This document shows positions 1-11,731 of a DNA stretch of 64,000 nucleotides, in pieces. Within the stretch, counting starts at the first letter, position 1, and each line of letters begins with the position of its first letter. This DNA comes from Heyndrickxia camelliae (GTDB taxonomy: Bacteria; Bacillota; Bacilli; Bacillales; Bacillaceae_C): NCBI RefSeq assembly GCF_002844575.1, contig NZ_PIQO01000008.1, positions 1 through 64,000 on the forward strand. Reading direction: 5' to 3'. The position numbers and the translations under genes are program-made. The notes beneath the pieces were generated by a model. It searched no databases. It was not told the DNA's origin and saw nothing but the letters and a program-made list of their open reading frames with translations.

Positions 1-34
1 ATTTGAAGCTAGTTATGTCCCAGCCTCTTTTGTA

Positions 35-1651
<1,617 letters not shown>

Positions 1652-1737
1652 TCAAAATTATTGTTCCTCAGGTTGTGATTTTGATACTCTAACTTTCCAC
1701 ATCTTTACTAAAAATTAAGAGAATACATCCCTAAAAA

Positions 1738-1775
1738 CAAAAAAAGCCCCCTCTCGCAAAAATGCAGGGGGAGCA
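1738..1775 (-). terminator. pyrG leader attenuator (intrinsic terminator)
   Basis: On the minus strand a GC-rich hairpin with arms GCTCCCCCTGC and GCGAGAGGGGGC is followed by a run of T. It lies between the pyrG promoter and the pyrG start codon, so it must be read through for pyrG to be made. The 5' arm is a C-rich tract that could pair with a run of G at the transcript 5' end. That is the antiterminator known from B. subtilis pyrG. Confidence 0.88.
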
Positions 1776-1806
1776 TAATTTATATTATTATCAGTTCCTT
1801 TTCTAA

Positions 1807-1849
1807 GGAGCCCAAATAACATACTACCTGTCTACAAGAAAGAAGTCAA
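1807..1849 (-). promoter_or_regulatory. pyrG promoter with GGGCTC initiation region
   Basis: On the minus strand there is a -35 box TTGACT (1849-1844), a 17-bp spacer and a -10 box TAGTAT (1826-1821). Seven bases after the -10 comes GGGCTCC, so transcription should begin with GGGC around 1813. In B. subtilis the same start allows reiterative G addition when CTP is low. The G-tailed RNA then blocks the downstream attenuator. The spacing and start sequence are seen here; the mechanism is transferred from the known case. Confidence 0.85.
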
Positions 1850-1854
1850 GCGGA

Positions 1855-2433
1855 TTATTTTTCATCTTCCTCTTCAAGTTCTTCTTCCTCTTCTTCTTCA
1901 TCCATGTCATCATCATCATCTACATCAAGATCATATTCGTCCTCGCTGATTAGTTCATCGTCTTCCTCGAACGCCTCATCTTCTTCATCAAGATCTACGA
2001 AGTCATCCTCTTCGTCTTCCTCGTCCTCATCATCGATTAAATCATCATCTTCAAAATCATCTAAATCATCGTAGTCTAGATCGTCATCCAGTAATTCAAG
2101 ATCTTCATCTTCTTCATAAACCTTTTTAGCTTTTTTCTTCTTAGATTTAACAGCTGGTGCAATTTCTTCATCAATTTGATCATATGGATACCAAATTCTT
2201 AATCCCCAGCGATTTTCACCTAAGCTAAGAAAACGACCATCAATATTTATATCTGTGTAAAATTGAACCATTCTTGAACGGATTTCATCTTTTGATAATT
2301 CTAGCAGACCTGCTAATTCATCAACTAAATCCGAAAATGCATATGCTTGCTTTTTTTCTTCCATTAGTTGATAAGCAAGCTCAATAAGAGACATTTCTTT
2401 TAAATCTTCTTTGGATAATTGCTGTAAACTCAA
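1855..2433 (-). CDS. rpoE: RNA polymerase delta subunit
   Basis: Delta is a Firmicutes-specific RNA polymerase subunit that speeds release and recycling of the enzyme and affects promoter selectivity. The 192-aa product has a compact N-terminal winged-helix domain (about 1-90, with LIELAYQLMEE and the WGLRIWYPYDQID strand), a short lysine-rich linker, and an extremely acidic tail (about 105-192, almost only Asp and Glu). The tail is a little longer than in B. subtilis (173 aa in total). The start is TTG with a good upstream AGAAAGGAAG. It sits between pyrG and the fatty-acid operon as in B. subtilis, where it follows acdA directly. Here icmF with its own terminator intervenes. Confidence 0.97.
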   Translation of the reverse strand: MSLQQLSKEDLKEMSLIELAYQLMEEKKQAYAFSDLVDELAGLLELSKDEIRSRMVQFYTDINIDGRFLSLGENRWGLRIWYPYDQIDEEIAPAVKSKKKKAKKVYEEDEDLELLDDDLDYDDLDDFEDDDLIDDEDEEDEEDDFVDLDEEDEAFEEDDELISEDEYDLDVDDDDDMDEEEEEEELEEEDEK

Positions 2434-2682
2434 CTTCGCACTTCCTTTCTATATTTACACTCATTAGAGTGAAAAAAGGCAAAAAAACATCTTCAGGGCA
2501 AAATACATATTTACCATTATAAACAAATTTATAACAATTATGCTAGTGACTTACCCTTTCCATGTTCTTTAGTACTCTTTTTTCTCCAAAGAGTATTTAT
2601 GTACTCAATTGATTGTCCTTATATCTATTAGTTCAAATTTAATTTTACCTGTTTTTTAGCCATATGCAATATACAAATACAC

Positions 2683-2854
2683 AGTCGCTTTGCTCATCGG
2701 TATACAAATGAGTAAAATTTGAAGTGTAATTTCCTTCTTGTAGTCTTTGACAGAGATAAAGTAATCCGTGCTGAGGTAGCACACGTCCTCATTTTTTACA
2801 TGATGTTGACTTATCGCAGTGTAGAGACGGAGAAATCCACTAGTTGATAGGCGC
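2683..2854 (+). repeat. Dispersed palindromic repeat, copy A
   Basis: About 170 bp. The left end CGCTTTGCTCATCGGTATAC and right end AGAAATCCACTAGTTGATAG are partly complementary, as are the outer GCG/GCGC ends. The middle carries the shared string GTGCTGAGGTAG. It matches copies near 6987-7150 (inverted) and 31360-31545. Confidence 0.75.
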
Positions 2855-2920
2855 AATAGCTAGCCTTGAACCATTTTTCAAGAATAATTATCCATATTAG
2901 TAAATTTCATAATTTTTTCA

Positions 2921-2963
2921 AAAACAAAATAGCCCTGTTTTACATCAGAGCTATTTTGTTTCT
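2921..2963 (-). terminator. icmF operon terminator
   Basis: On the minus strand the inverted repeat AAACAAAATAGC / GCTATTTTGTTT encloses a loop of about 17 nt and ends in a T-rich tract. It directly follows the icmF stop codon, so the beta-oxidation operon probably ends here and does not run into rpoE. Confidence 0.8.
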
Positions 2964-2967
2964 GTAC

Positions 2968-5900
2968 TTACATATTTCGTCTATACTGGCCGCCCACTTC
3001 ATAAAGCGCCTTCGTTATCTGTCCAAGACTTGCCACTTTAACGGTTTCCATTAATTCCGCAAAGATGTTACCATTATTCACAGCTGCTTGTTTTAATCTT
3101 TTTAGTGCCTCTTCTACTTTGTCTTCATTTCGTACTTGAAACTCATGGAGGTTTCTGATTTGTGTTTCCTTTTCTTCGGTTGTAGCACGAGCCAATTCAA
3201 TATTATTCATTTCTTCTTCAGAAGGCGGGTTTGGATTTAAATACGTATTAACACCAATAATCGGAAGTTCTCCTGAATGCTTCTTCATTTCATAGTACAT
3301 AGATTCTTCCTGAATTTTCCCGCGTTGATATTGTGTTTCCATTGCACCCAGTACTCCACCGCGATCGTTTATTTTCTCAAATTCTTGAAGGACCGCTTCT
3401 TCGACCAGATCTGTTAATTCTTCAATAATAAAGGAACCTTGTAGCGGATTTTCATTTTTCGTTAAACCATGTTCCTTTGTAATAATCATTTGAATGGCCA
3501 TTGCCCGTCTTACCGATTCCTCTGTAGGAGTCGTGATTGCCTCATCATATGCATTGGTGTGAAGAGAGTTACAATTATCATGCAAGGCCATTAACGCTTG
3601 GAGTGTGGTACGAATATCGTTAAAGTCAATCTCCTGAGCATGTAAGGAACGTCCGGATGTTTGAATATGATATTTCAATTTCTGGCTGCGCTCATTTGCC
3701 CCATATTTATCTCTCATCACAGTAGCCCAAATTCGTCTGGCCACTCTCCCAATTACAGAGTACTCTGGATCAAGGCCGTTAGAGAAAAAGAATGATAAGT
3801 TTGGTGCGAAATCATTAATATTCATTCCGCGGCTTAAGTAGTATTCTACATAGGTAAAGCCATTTGCTAATGTAAAAGCAAGCTGTGAAATCGGATTAGC
3901 TCCCGCTTCCGCAATATGATAGCCTGAGATGGAAACGGAATAGTAGTTACGAACTTTATGATCAATAAAATATTGTTGAATATCCCCCATCATTCTTAAG
4001 GCAAATTCAGTTGAAAAAATACAAGTATTTTGTCCTTGATCTTCTTTTAAAATATCTGCTTGCACTGTACCGCGCACCACTTGGAGCGTTTGCTCTTTTA
4101 CTTGAGTAAATTCTTCTACTGATAATACTCGGCCAAGTTCCTCTTCTTTCTTTTTCACCTGTTGATCAATAGCCGTATTCATAAACATAGCCAAAATGAT
4201 TGGTGCTGGTCCATTGATCGTCATAGAAACGGAAGTTGATGGATGGCATAAATCAAAACCTTCGTACAGCTTTTTCATATCATCTAATGTGCAAATACTT
4301 ACCCCTGATTCCCCTACTTTTCCATAAATGTCTGGGCGATAATCAGGATCCTCTCCATATAATGTAACAGAGTCAAATGCAGTACTTAGACGCTTAGCGG
4401 AATCATCCTTGGATAAGTAGTGGAACCTTTTGTTCGTTCTTTCCGGTGTTCCTTCCCCAGCAAACTGTCGTTTAGGATCTTCTCCTTCACGCTTGAAAGG
4501 AAATACTCCTGCAGTAAACGGAAAAGACCCAGGAACATTTTCTTTATATACCCACTTTAGGATTTCACCATAATCTTCGTATTTGGGAAGAGCCACTTTT
4601 GGAATTTTAAGACCTGAAAGACTGATTGTCTTTAGTTCGGTTATAATTTCTTTATCACGTATCTTCGTGATAAATTGATCACCTGCGTATTTCTCCTTTA
4701 GTTGATTCCAACCTTTTAGTATTTTTTTCGACTCTGTCGTAAGTTTTTCCTCTATATCCTGCTTTACTGCTTCTAGTGGAGATATAACTTCTTGATTTAA
4801 TCCTGTTTCTTTCGCTGCAGCAATAGCACCTTCTAATTGGAATAACTTTCTTGCCAAACGAACTTGTTCTTCCGCCTTTTTATGATAATTCCTTACAGTA
4901 TCAGATATCTCCCGCAAGTAATATCTTCTGCTATTCGGAATAATGACATTTTGCTTTTCAACCTTTACATCCTTTGAAAACGGTACTTTCCAATTCAAGC
5001 CCATCTTTTCATTTACTTTTTCAATAAGGGCAGCAAAAAGGGCATTCGTTCCTGGATCATTAAATTGACTTGCAATTGTACCGTAAACCGGCATATTTTT
5101 CAGGTCTCGATCAAAGAGTAAATGGCTCCGTTGATATTGTTTTCGAACCTGGCTTCTTGCATCTTCTGAGCCTTGGCGTTCAAATTTATTGATAACAATA
5201 AGATCGGCATAATCAATCATATCGATTTTTTCCAATTGCGAAGGTGCCCCGAATTCACTTGTCATGACATACATGGAGATATCACAAATCTCCGTAATTT
5301 CTGCGTCCCCTTGCCCGATTCCACTTGTTTCTACAATAATGAAATCAAATCCGGCAGCTTTTACTACATTAATAGCATCCTTTATTGCAAGAGATAGCTC
5401 ACTTCTAGATCCACGTGTTGCCAAGCTTCTCATATAAACACGTGAATTGAAAATAGCGTTCATTCGAATTCTATCTCCAAGTAATGCCCCACCCGTTTTT
5501 TGCTTTGTCGGATCCACAGATAGTATTGCAATCCTTTTTTCCGTTATTTCATTAAGAAAGCGGCGAATCAGTTCGTCTGTCAGGGAACTTTTTCCTGCTC
5601 CACCTGTACCAGTTATTCCAATTACAGGAGACTTTGACTCAACATTTTTTAATTCAAGAAAAGCTCTTTCAACCGCTGCTGCTGCTTCATCCTTTAACTC
5701 TAAATGATTTTCTGCAATCGTGATAAGCTTTGCCACGGAATTAATATTTCCTGTGTGCAACTTTTCAATCTCTTCTTGTAAAGATCCGGTATAGGTAGGG
5801 TGATCACATTCCTCCAACATGATATTAATCATCCCTTGAAGGCCGTATTCTCTTCCGTCATCAGGTGAGAAAATACGCGCAATTCCATAATCATGTAACT

Positions 5901-6234
5901 CTTTTATTTCGCGAGGAATGATAACTCCGCCACCTCCCCCATAAATACGAATATGGGAAGCACCTCTTTCTTTCAACAGGTCATACATGTATTTAAAATA
6001 TTCCACATGTCCCCCTTGGTACGAAGAGATCGCAATTCCTTGTACATCCTCCTGGATTGCCGCATTGACGACCTCTTCTACTGAACGATTATGACCAAGA
6101 TGGATAACCTCCGCACCGCTTGACTGCAAAATTCTCCTCATGATATTGATAGAGGCATCATGACCATCAAAAAGGCTGGATGCTGTTACAAAACGTACCG
6201 CATGTTTTGGTCGATATATTTGAACTGTGCTCAT
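2968..6234 (-). CDS. icmF: Fused isobutyryl-CoA mutase (IcmF)
   Basis: This 1088-aa coenzyme-B12 enzyme interconverts isobutyryl-CoA and n-butyryl-CoA and carries its own G-protein chaperone. In order it has a B12-binding domain at about 10-140 (DGHDASI, the variant of DxHxxG with the cobalt-ligating His), a MeaB-type GTPase (P-loop GTGGAGKSS near 215, NKFE near 350), and a C-terminal TIM-barrel mutase (PFTAGVFPF near 580, [10 protein letters not shown] after it). Length fits the family (about 1080-1090). ATG follows AGGGGG. It is the last gene of the fatty-acid operon, 15 bp after the TetR gene. It would link branched-chain (valine) and even-chain acyl-CoA pools. It needs cobalamin, for which no genes are present here. 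Confidence 0.96.
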   Translation of the reverse strand: MSTVQIYRPKHAVRFVTASSLFDGHDASINIMRRILQSSGAEVIHLGHNRSVEEVVNAAIQEDVQGIAISSYQGGHVEYFKYMYDLLKERGASHIRIYGGGGGVIIPREIKELHDYGIARIFSPDDGREYGLQGMINIMLEECDHPTYTGSLQEEIEKLHTGNINSVAKLITIAENHLELKDEAAAAVERAFLELKNVESKSPVIGITGTGGAGKSSLTDELIRRFLNEITEKRIAILSVDPTKQKTGGALLGDRIRMNAIFNSRVYMRSLATRGSRSELSLAIKDAINVVKAAGFDFIIVETSGIGQGDAEITEICDISMYVMTSEFGAPSQLEKIDMIDYADLIVINKFERQGSEDARSQVRKQYQRSHLLFDRDLKNMPVYGTIASQFNDPGTNALFAALIEKVNEKMGLNWKVPFSKDVKVEKQNVIIPNSRRYYLREISDTVRNYHKKAEEQVRLARKLFQLEGAIAAAKETGLNQEVISPLEAVKQDIEEKLTTESKKILKGWNQLKEKYAGDQFITKIRDKEIITELKTISLSGLKIPKVALPKYEDYGEILKWVYKENVPGSFPFTAGVFPFKREGEDPKRQFAGEGTPERTNKRFHYLSKDDSAKRLSTAFDSVTLYGEDPDYRPDIYGKVGESGVSICTLDDMKKLYEGFDLCHPSTSVSMTINGPAPIILAMFMNTAIDQQVKKKEEELGRVLSVEEFTQVKEQTLQVVRGTVQADILKEDQGQNTCIFSTEFALRMMGDIQQYFIDHKVRNYYSVSISGYHIAEAGANPISQLAFTLANGFTYVEYYLSRGMNINDFAPNLSFFFSNGLDPEYSVIGRVARRIWATVMRDKYGANERSQKLKYHIQTSGRSLHAQEIDFNDIRTTLQALMALHDNCNSLHTNAYDEAITTPTEESVRRAMAIQMIITKEHGLTKNENPLQGSFIIEELTDLVEEAVLQEFEKINDRGGVLGAMETQYQRGKIQEESMYYEMKKHSGELPIIGVNTYLNPNPPSEEEMNNIELARATTEEKETQIRNLHEFQVRNEDKVEEALKRLKQAAVNNGNIFAELMETVKVASLGQITKALYEVGGQYRRNM

Positions 6235-6249
6235 TTTTCATCCCCCTGT

Positions 6250-6885
6250 TCACAGTTGTTTCTGATATTGTTCAATCCCTGTAAAAAGCAAATCCGTTTG
6301 CACCTTAATATAATCATCAATAGAGTAGTTTTTTCCTAGGGCCCATCTCCTGAAGCCCCACATTTGCCCTTGCACAAAAATATTATGGGCTAATAAATCA
6401 ATGTGTTTGTTGTCCATCACTAGCTCTCCATTATCGACACATCGCCTGATGATGGTTTCAAACATTCCTACCATCTCTAATTCTTTTTTTAGCACATATG
6501 GCAAGGCATCCTTGGATAAGGACTTTGCTTCTTGATACATTACAAGTACTTCGTCCTGCATTTCATCCATAATTTTAAAATAATAAGCAATTCCAAGTCT
6601 CAGGCTATCCAGTGTCCCCTTGTCAACATCCATTCCCTGCAGGCGTTCCCTTACCTGGTCATAGATGCTATCGCAAACTAAATATAAAACATCCTCTTTT
6701 GTTCTAATATATTCGTATAATGTACCAATACTGAATCCTGCGGCCTGCGCAATTTCCCGCGTTGTCGTTCGGTGGAAGCCCTTTTGTTTGAAAAGGGCAA
6801 CAGCTCCTCGAATCATTTGATTTCTGCGCATCCTAACCAATCGTTCGTCTTTCACAGAGGCATGGACTGTTCGTTTTTTATTCAC
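6250..6885 (-). CDS. TetR/AcrR family repressor within the acyl-CoA operon
   Basis: The 211-aa protein has an N-terminal helix-turn-helix (about 20-75: ALFKQKGFHRTTTREIAQAAGFSIGTLYEYIRTKED is spread over helices 1-4) and a long helical ligand domain. Start is GTG; an AAGGAGG lies upstream with rather long spacing and GAAGGG lies closer. It is encoded inside the operon between acdA and icmF, which suggests autoregulation by an acyl-CoA. Whether it, or a FadR homologue elsewhere in the genome, binds the operators near 13932 and 11608 cannot be told from sequence. I give no gene symbol for that reason. Confidence 0.88.
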   Translation of the reverse strand: MNKKRTVHASVKDERLVRMRRNQMIRGAVALFKQKGFHRTTTREIAQAAGFSIGTLYEYIRTKEDVLYLVCDSIYDQVRERLQGMDVDKGTLDSLRLGIAYYFKIMDEMQDEVLVMYQEAKSLSKDALPYVLKKELEMVGMFETIIRRCVDNGELVMDNKHIDLLAHNIFVQGQMWGFRRWALGKNYSIDDYIKVQTDLLFTGIEQYQKQL

Positions 6886-6986
6886 TACCCTTCATCGCCT
6901 CCTTATTGAAATGCTAAAATTCATTAGTAGTTCATTAATTTCTATTTTCAGCTCCAAGTGAAACTTGGCACTTCACATATCACTGG

Positions 6987-7150
6987 CTCCTATCGGCTAG
7001 TGGATTTCTCCGTCTTCTTCCTAGTGATAGTCAATATCATGTGAAGAGTAGTTCCATTTTCAATAGCTCGTGGACTACCTCAGCACGGTTTCCTTTATCT
7101 CAGTTGAAGACTACGAAATCCATACGCTGATGAGCAAGGCGCCTACGCTT
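6987..7150 (-). repeat. Dispersed palindromic repeat, copy B (inverted)
   Basis: Lies in the 271-bp gap between acdA and the TetR gene. On the minus strand it starts GGCGCCTTGCTCATCAGCG, has GATAAAGGAAACCGTGCTGA in the middle and ends GAGAAATCCACTAGCCGATA. GGATTTC near the left end pairs with GAAATCC near the right. It is close to copies A and C over most of its length and must be transcribed within the operon. Confidence 0.8.
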
Positions 7151-7156
7151 TTCCTA

Positions 7157-8296
7157 TTACTTTGTAAGCATTCTTGAAATAACTAATCTTTGAATCTCTT
7201 GTGTACCTTCATAGATTTGCGTAATCTTCGCATCACGCATGTATCTTTCCACTGGATAGTCTTTTGTATAGCCATAACCTCCAAATATTTGAACGGCCTC
7301 CGTCGTTACTTTCATTGCTGTATCACCCGCAAATAGTTTTGACATTGCGGATTCCTTTCCATATGGCAGACCATTCGATTCTAACCATGCAGCTTGATAG
7401 GTTAATAGACGAGATGCCTCTATACTAGTAGCCATATCCGCTAATTTAAAAGATACCCCTTGGTTAGCTACAATTGGTTTTCCAAATTGATGTCGTTCCT
7501 TCGCATAAGCAACAGCTGCGTCCAATGCACCTTGGGCGATTCCCAAAGCTTGAGCAGCAATTCCGTTACGTCCGCCATCTAAGGTCATCATGGCAATTTT
7601 AAAGCCATCCCCTTCTTCACCGAGAAGGTTTTCCTTTGGTACTATACAATCTTCAAAAATAATTTCTGTTGTTGGGGATGAACGAATCCCTAGCTTTTTC
7701 TCTTTTTTCCCCACAGAAAAGCCGGAAAAATCTGATTCAATAATAAATGCGCTAGTGCCTTTATGCTTGGAAGATGGATCGGTTAGAGCAAATACTACAT
7801 AAATATCTGCGACCCCTCCATTCGTAATGAAAATTTTTGAACCGTTCAATACGTAATGGTCTCCTTCCAAACGAGCGGTTGTTCTCATTCCGCCCGCATC
7901 TGAACCTGACCCTGGTTCTGTTAACCCATATCCACCGATTTTTTTACCTTCAGCCATTGGACGTAAGTATTTTTGTTTCTGTTCTTCGGATCCAAATTTA
8001 AAAATTGGCCAACCCGCTAAGGATGTATGAGCCGAAAGAGTTACCCCAGTGGATGCACATACTCGCGATAGTTCTTCTACCGCAATACAGTATGCTAAAT
8101 AATCACTGCCAATTCCTCCGTATTCTTCCGGCCAAGGGATTCCCGTTAACCCTAACTCTGCCATCTTATCGAAAATTTCACGGTCAAAGCGCTCCTGCTC
8201 ATCACGTTCCGCAGCCGTTGGAGCTACCTCATTTTCTGCAAAATCCCGGACCATTTTTCTTATCATTTCATGTTCTTCTGATAGCTTAAAATTCAT
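7157..8296 (-). CDS. acdA: Acyl-CoA dehydrogenase (AcdA type)
   Basis: An FAD flavoprotein that introduces the alpha-beta double bond into acyl-CoA in the first beta-oxidation step, passing electrons to ETF. The 379 aa contain the N-terminal helical domain, the FAD-binding signature [14 protein letters not shown] near 130, and the C-terminal domain with [16 protein letters not shown] and the catalytic-base region [10 protein letters not shown] near 365. It corresponds in length and position to B. subtilis AcdA (FadE), which lies between fadF and rpoE. It starts 12 bp after the stop of a paralogous dehydrogenase, so two such enzymes are co-expressed, perhaps for different chain lengths or branched substrates. 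Substrate specificity is not readable here. Confidence 0.95.
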   Translation of the reverse strand: MNFKLSEEHEMIRKMVRDFAENEVAPTAAERDEQERFDREIFDKMAELGLTGIPWPEEYGGIGSDYLAYCIAVEELSRVCASTGVTLSAHTSLAGWPIFKFGSEEQKQKYLRPMAEGKKIGGYGLTEPGSGSDAGGMRTTARLEGDHYVLNGSKIFITNGGVADIYVVFALTDPSSKHKGTSAFIIESDFSGFSVGKKEKKLGIRSSPTTEIIFEDCIVPKENLLGEEGDGFKIAMMTLDGGRNGIAAQALGIAQGALDAAVAYAKERHQFGKPIVANQGVSFKLADMATSIEASRLLTYQAAWLESNGLPYGKESAMSKLFAGDTAMKVTTEAVQIFGGYGYTKDYPVERYMRDAKITQIYEGTQEIQRLVISRMLTK

Positions 8297-8308
8297 CTTG
8301 TATTCCTC

Positions 8309-9430
8309 CTAGACTAAGTGTTTGCTAATTACAATACGTTGAATTTCACTTGTACCTTCATATATTTCAGTGATTTTCGCATCACGAAAAAACCTTTCCA
8401 CCGGATAATCTTTCGTATATCCATAGCCTCCGAACACTTGGATTGCTTCTGTTGTCACTTCTACTGCAGTACGAGAAGCAAATAATTTTGCGATAGACGC
8501 TTCTTTTCCACATGGTAGCCCTTCTGTATGAAGATTTGCCGCACGATATACGAGCAATTTTGCTGCCTCCACACTTGTTGCCATATCTGCCAGTTTAAAG
8601 CCAACCCCTTGTTGTGCAGCAATTGGCTTACCGAATTGCTTGCGTTCCTTTGCATATTCTACAGCCCTTTCAAAAGCTGCTTCCGCAATCCCAAGAGCTT
8701 GGGTTGCTATTCCAATACGTCCGCTATCCAGGTTAGCCATAGCGATTTTATAGCCTTGTCCTTCATCTCCTAATCGATTTTCTGTAGGAACCCTCATATC
8801 TTCAAAGGTGAGCTGTACCGTCCTTGAACCGGAAAGACCCATTTTATGCTCATCTTTTCCGATTATTAGTCCTGGTGTATTCTTTTCCACAATAAATGCA
8901 GTAATATCTGTCTCACTGGTTTTAGCAAAGACGATGTAAACATCCGCTTCACCACCATTAGTAATAAACATTTTTGAGCCATTTAATATATAATAATCCC
9001 CTTGTTTGACCGCCTTTGTTCTTAGGCTTTTGGCATCTGAACCTGCATTGGCTTCTGTTAAACAAAATGCTCCCAGGTATTCCCCCGACGCTAGCTTCGG
9101 AACATATTTTTGCTTTTGCTCCTCCGTACCAAAATAAAGGATCGGGCTTGTGCCCACCGATGTGTGTACGGAAAGTATAACCCCTATTGTTGCACTAACC
9201 TTTGAAAGCTCATGTATTGCAATAATATAAGATGTATAATCCATTCCCGAGCCACCATATTCCTCAGGTACTATAATCCCCATCAAACCAAGTTCACCCA
9301 TTTTACGGAGGATTTCCCTCGGGAATTTGCCATCTTCCATATTTTCAATAAAAGGGATAATTTCGCTTTCCGCAAAGTCACGAACCATGTTTCTCATCAT
9401 GATTTGCTCTTCTGTAAAGTGCAGCTCCAT
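8309..9430 (-). CDS. mmgC: Acyl-CoA dehydrogenase (MmgC/short-chain type)
   Basis: Second flavin acyl-CoA dehydrogenase of the operon, 373 aa from the ATG at 9430. That ATG follows AAAGGGG by 8 nt; an in-frame GTG at 9439 is less likely. It has the FAD motif LTEANAGSDAKS near 130 and the C-terminal [15 protein letters not shown] and IYEGTSEIQR with the catalytic Glu. It is similar along its whole length to the neighbouring acdA product, a tandem duplication within the family. With the mmgB- and mmgA-like genes immediately upstream it mirrors the B. subtilis mmgABC order, so I use the mmgC name with moderate confidence. Confidence 0.9.
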   Translation of the reverse strand: MELHFTEEQIMMRNMVRDFAESEIIPFIENMEDGKFPREILRKMGELGLMGIIVPEEYGGSGMDYTSYIIAIHELSKVSATIGVILSVHTSVGTSPILYFGTEEQKQKYVPKLASGEYLGAFCLTEANAGSDAKSLRTKAVKQGDYYILNGSKMFITNGGEADVYIVFAKTSETDITAFIVEKNTPGLIIGKDEHKMGLSGSRTVQLTFEDMRVPTENRLGDEGQGYKIAMANLDSGRIGIATQALGIAEAAFERAVEYAKERKQFGKPIAAQQGVGFKLADMATSVEAAKLLVYRAANLHTEGLPCGKEASIAKLFASRTAVEVTTEAIQVFGGYGYTKDYPVERFFRDAKITEIYEGTSEIQRIVISKHLV

Positions 9431-9465
9431 CCCTGTCACCCCTTTATTCTGCTTTGTACTATTAA

Positions 9466-10317
9466 TTAGTTGTAAATGTAAAATCCCCGTCCCGTTTTCT
9501 TACCTAACCACCCAGCTTTCACATATTTTCTGAGAAGTGGACATGGTCGATATTTATCATCTCCAAATCCTTCATGCAGGGTCTCCATAATATATAGACA
9601 TGTATCCAATCCGATAAAATCTGCAAGCGTAAGCGGCCCCATTGGATGATTCATCCCAAGCTTCATAACCTCGTCAATTGCCTCTTTCGTTGCTACCCCT
9701 TCGTACAATGTATAAATAGCTTCATTAATCATCGGCATAAGAATTCGATTAGAAACGAAGCCCGGAAAATCATTCACTTCCACTGGTACTTTATTCAATG
9801 TTTTTGTCATATCCTCTATGGCTTTATATACTTCCTCGGCTGTCGCTAGCCCACGGATGATTTCCACAAGCTTCATAACCGGCACTGGGTTCATAAAATG
9901 CATACCAATTACTTTTTCCGGGCGTTGTGTTACGGCTGCAATTTCCGTTATTGGCAAGGATGAAGTATTTGACGCCAAGATAGTATGCTCCGGTACAATT
10001 TGGTCTAAATCGGAGAAAATTTTTGCTTTAATGCTCATATTTTCTACCGCTGCTTCAATTACAATATCTGCTTCTTTCGCATCTCCTAGATTCGTAGATT
10101 TTACTAAATTAGCTAGAATGCCATTCATTTCATCTTCGGTCATTCTTTCCTTTTGCACTTGACGGGAAAGGTTTTTTGAAATTACCTCTAAACCTCTGTC
10201 TACAAATTCATCCTTTAAATCATTCAATATCACTCTATAACCAGCCTGTGCACAAACCTGTGCAATCCCAGATCCCATTTGGCCGGCACCGATAACCATT
10301 ACTGTATTAATATTCAT
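9466..10317 (-). CDS. mmgB: 3-hydroxybutyryl-CoA dehydrogenase
   Basis: NAD(P)-dependent oxidation of 3-hydroxyacyl-CoA (short chain) to 3-ketoacyl-CoA. The 283-aa protein starts with a Rossmann motif (MVIGAGQMGSGIAQVCAQAG). It has the HCDH signature HFMNPVPVMKLVEI near 140 and the C-terminal domain with DFPGFVSNRILMPMINEA and the helix MNHPMGPLTLADFIGLD. Length is normal. It lies 15 bp after mmgA and 35 bp before the first dehydrogenase. No enoyl-CoA hydratase gene is present in this operon, so that step must be supplied from elsewhere. Confidence 0.95.
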   Translation of the reverse strand: MNINTVMVIGAGQMGSGIAQVCAQAGYRVILNDLKDEFVDRGLEVISKNLSRQVQKERMTEDEMNGILANLVKSTNLGDAKEADIVIEAAVENMSIKAKIFSDLDQIVPEHTILASNTSSLPITEIAAVTQRPEKVIGMHFMNPVPVMKLVEIIRGLATAEEVYKAIEDMTKTLNKVPVEVNDFPGFVSNRILMPMINEAIYTLYEGVATKEAIDEVMKLGMNHPMGPLTLADFIGLDTCLYIMETLHEGFGDDKYRPCPLLRKYVKAGWLGKKTGRGFYIYN

Positions 10318-10332
10318 TGAATGTACCTCCTT

Positions 10333-11514
10333 TTACTGAACCTCAATCATAATAGCGTCACCTTGACCGCCTCCAGAACAGATGGCTGCTATTCCAACTC
10401 CGCCACCACGCCTCTTTAGTTCGTATGCAAGGGTTAAAATAATTCTTGCTCCACTTGCTCCTATAGGGTGTCCAAGTGCCACTGCCCCTCCATTGACATT
10501 GACTTTTTCCGGATTGAGATTGGCAATTTTGCTGCTTGCTAAGGCAACAGCTGCAAAAGCCTCATTAATTTCAAATAAATCTATGTCTTCTACCGTTTTC
10601 CCTGTTTTCTTTAATAACTCATTGATGACTAATCCAGGTGTTTGCGGAAAATCTTTCGCTTCTGTAGCGATAGCTGTATGTCCAAGGATATAAGCAAGTG
10701 GTTCTCTGCCTTCCTTCTGCGCTCTTTCTTCACTCATTAACACTAACGCTGCTGCCCCATCATTTACTCCTGGAGCATTTCCTGCAGTGATTGTTCCGTT
10801 CTTATCAAATGCTGGGGACAATTTCGCCAGTTTATCCAGTGAAGTATCCTTTCTCGGAGCCTCATCCTCTTTTATTACAAGCGGTTCCCCTTTTCGCTGT
10901 GGAACGGAAACTGGAACTATCTCTTCTGCTAATAATCCTTTTTCTATTGCTTCAATGGCACGTTGATGACTTCTGTATGCCCACTCGTCTTGTTCTTCTC
11001 TCGTAATCTTAAATTCTTCTGCAGTACCATTCCCATACGTCCCCATATGAACTCCACTGAAACAACATGTTAAACCATCATGAATCATTAAATCCTTGAG
11101 CACCGCATCGCCCATTCTTAATCCCCAACGTGCCTTTGGAAGAATATAAGGAGCATTGGACATGGATTCCATTCCGCCTGCCACAATTAAATCCTCATCC
11201 CCAGCACGGATAATCTGATCTGCCAGTGTGACACTTCTCATACCGGACGCGCAAACTTTGTTAATAGTTTCCGTCTTCACTTCCCAAGGTATTCCTGCCT
11301 CCCTAGCTGCTTGCCTGGAAGGAATCTGTCCTTGACCACCTTGCAAAACAGTACCTATAATGACCTCTTGCACGTCTTCGGGTTTGATACTGGCGCGATG
11401 CAAAGCTTCTTTAACAGCTATTCCGCCTAACTGCGTAGCAGTTAATGTACTTAAACCACCGCCAAATTTGCCAAATGGTGTTCTTGCACCGCTTAGAATC
11501 ACTGTTCTTGCCAT
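10333..11514 (-). CDS. mmgA: Acetyl-CoA C-acetyltransferase (thiolase)
   Basis: Thiolytic cleavage or condensation of acetoacetyl-CoA, the last step of the cycle. The 393 aa show the active-site Cys region [11 protein letters not shown] near 88, the [10 protein letters not shown] and [10 protein letters not shown] blocks near 310 and 350 (catalytic His), and the C-terminal CSGGGQGDA with the second catalytic Cys. The start ATG is preceded by GGGGAGGAG. A 217-bp gap separates it from fadF. The gap holds a terminator-like hairpin and a second operator-like palindrome, so this gene and those after it may have partly independent expression. Confidence 0.96.
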   Translation of the reverse strand: MARTVILSGARTPFGKFGGGLSTLTATQLGGIAVKEALHRASIKPEDVQEVIIGTVLQGGQGQIPSRQAAREAGIPWEVKTETINKVCASGMRSVTLADQIIRAGDEDLIVAGGMESMSNAPYILPKARWGLRMGDAVLKDLMIHDGLTCCFSGVHMGTYGNGTAEEFKITREEQDEWAYRSHQRAIEAIEKGLLAEEIVPVSVPQRKGEPLVIKEDEAPRKDTSLDKLAKLSPAFDKNGTITAGNAPGVNDGAAALVLMSEERAQKEGREPLAYILGHTAIATEAKDFPQTPGLVINELLKKTGKTVEDIDLFEINEAFAAVALASSKIANLNPEKVNVNGGAVALGHPIGASGARIILTLAYELKRRGGGVGIAAICSGGGQGDAIMIEVQ

Positions 11515-11607
11515 TTCGATCTCCTCCCCAAAAAAACGAATTAGTAACCGCTTTCATATTATGGAATACGAAAACTAACATTTTCTTAATCATAGCTTTA
11601 ACAATAT

Positions 11608-11625
11608 CGACTGAACGCTCGCTCG
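11608..11625 (-). promoter_or_regulatory. Second, degenerate FadR-type operator upstream of mmgA
   Basis: The plus-strand string CGACTGAACGCTCGCTCG aligns with the fadF operator TGACTGAATGCTCATTCA at 13 of 18 positions, and all differences are transitions. It lies about 95 bp upstream of mmgA and downstream of the hairpin at 11640. I see no clear -10/-35 pair around it, so its use is uncertain. Confidence 0.45.
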
Positions 11626-11639
11626 ACAAAGAGTGAATA

Positions 11640-11666
11640 GAAAAGGGACATCAAAAGTCCCTTTCA
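11640..11666 (-). terminator. Hairpin between fadF and mmgA (partial terminator)
   Basis: The inverted repeat AAAGGGAC / GTCCCTTT with an 8-nt loop is followed on the minus strand by only four T. It lies just after the fadF stop. It could attenuate rather than end transcription, or stabilise the fadF part of the mRNA. Confidence 0.5.
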
Positions 11667-11731
11667 GAAGTTTTATAATTCTATAATATATGATAAATAT
11701 TAAAAATTGAAATATTTTAATAAAAAAATAT

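Larger units (their letters stand above)
2434..2967. other. Intergenic region between icmF and rpoE
   Basis: This 534-bp stretch has no convincing gene. It holds the icmF terminator (2921-2963), a long copy of the dispersed repeat (2683-2854) and the AT-rich rpoE upstream region. The best rpoE -10 candidate is TATAAT on the minus strand near 2530, with no good -35 partner. An apparent 66-codon ORF at 2656-2856 lies inside the repeat and has no ribosome binding site. Confidence 0.7.

Noticed and set aside
1-34. GTCCCAGCCTC at 17-27, the end of a motif (GAGGCTGGGAC) common in Firmicutes intergenic hairpins
   Set aside because: Only one arm is in the window, so neither a hairpin nor a repeat can be shown.
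2656-2856. 66-codon ORF on the minus strand
   Set aside because: It coincides with repeat copy A and has no ribosome binding site or recognisable protein.
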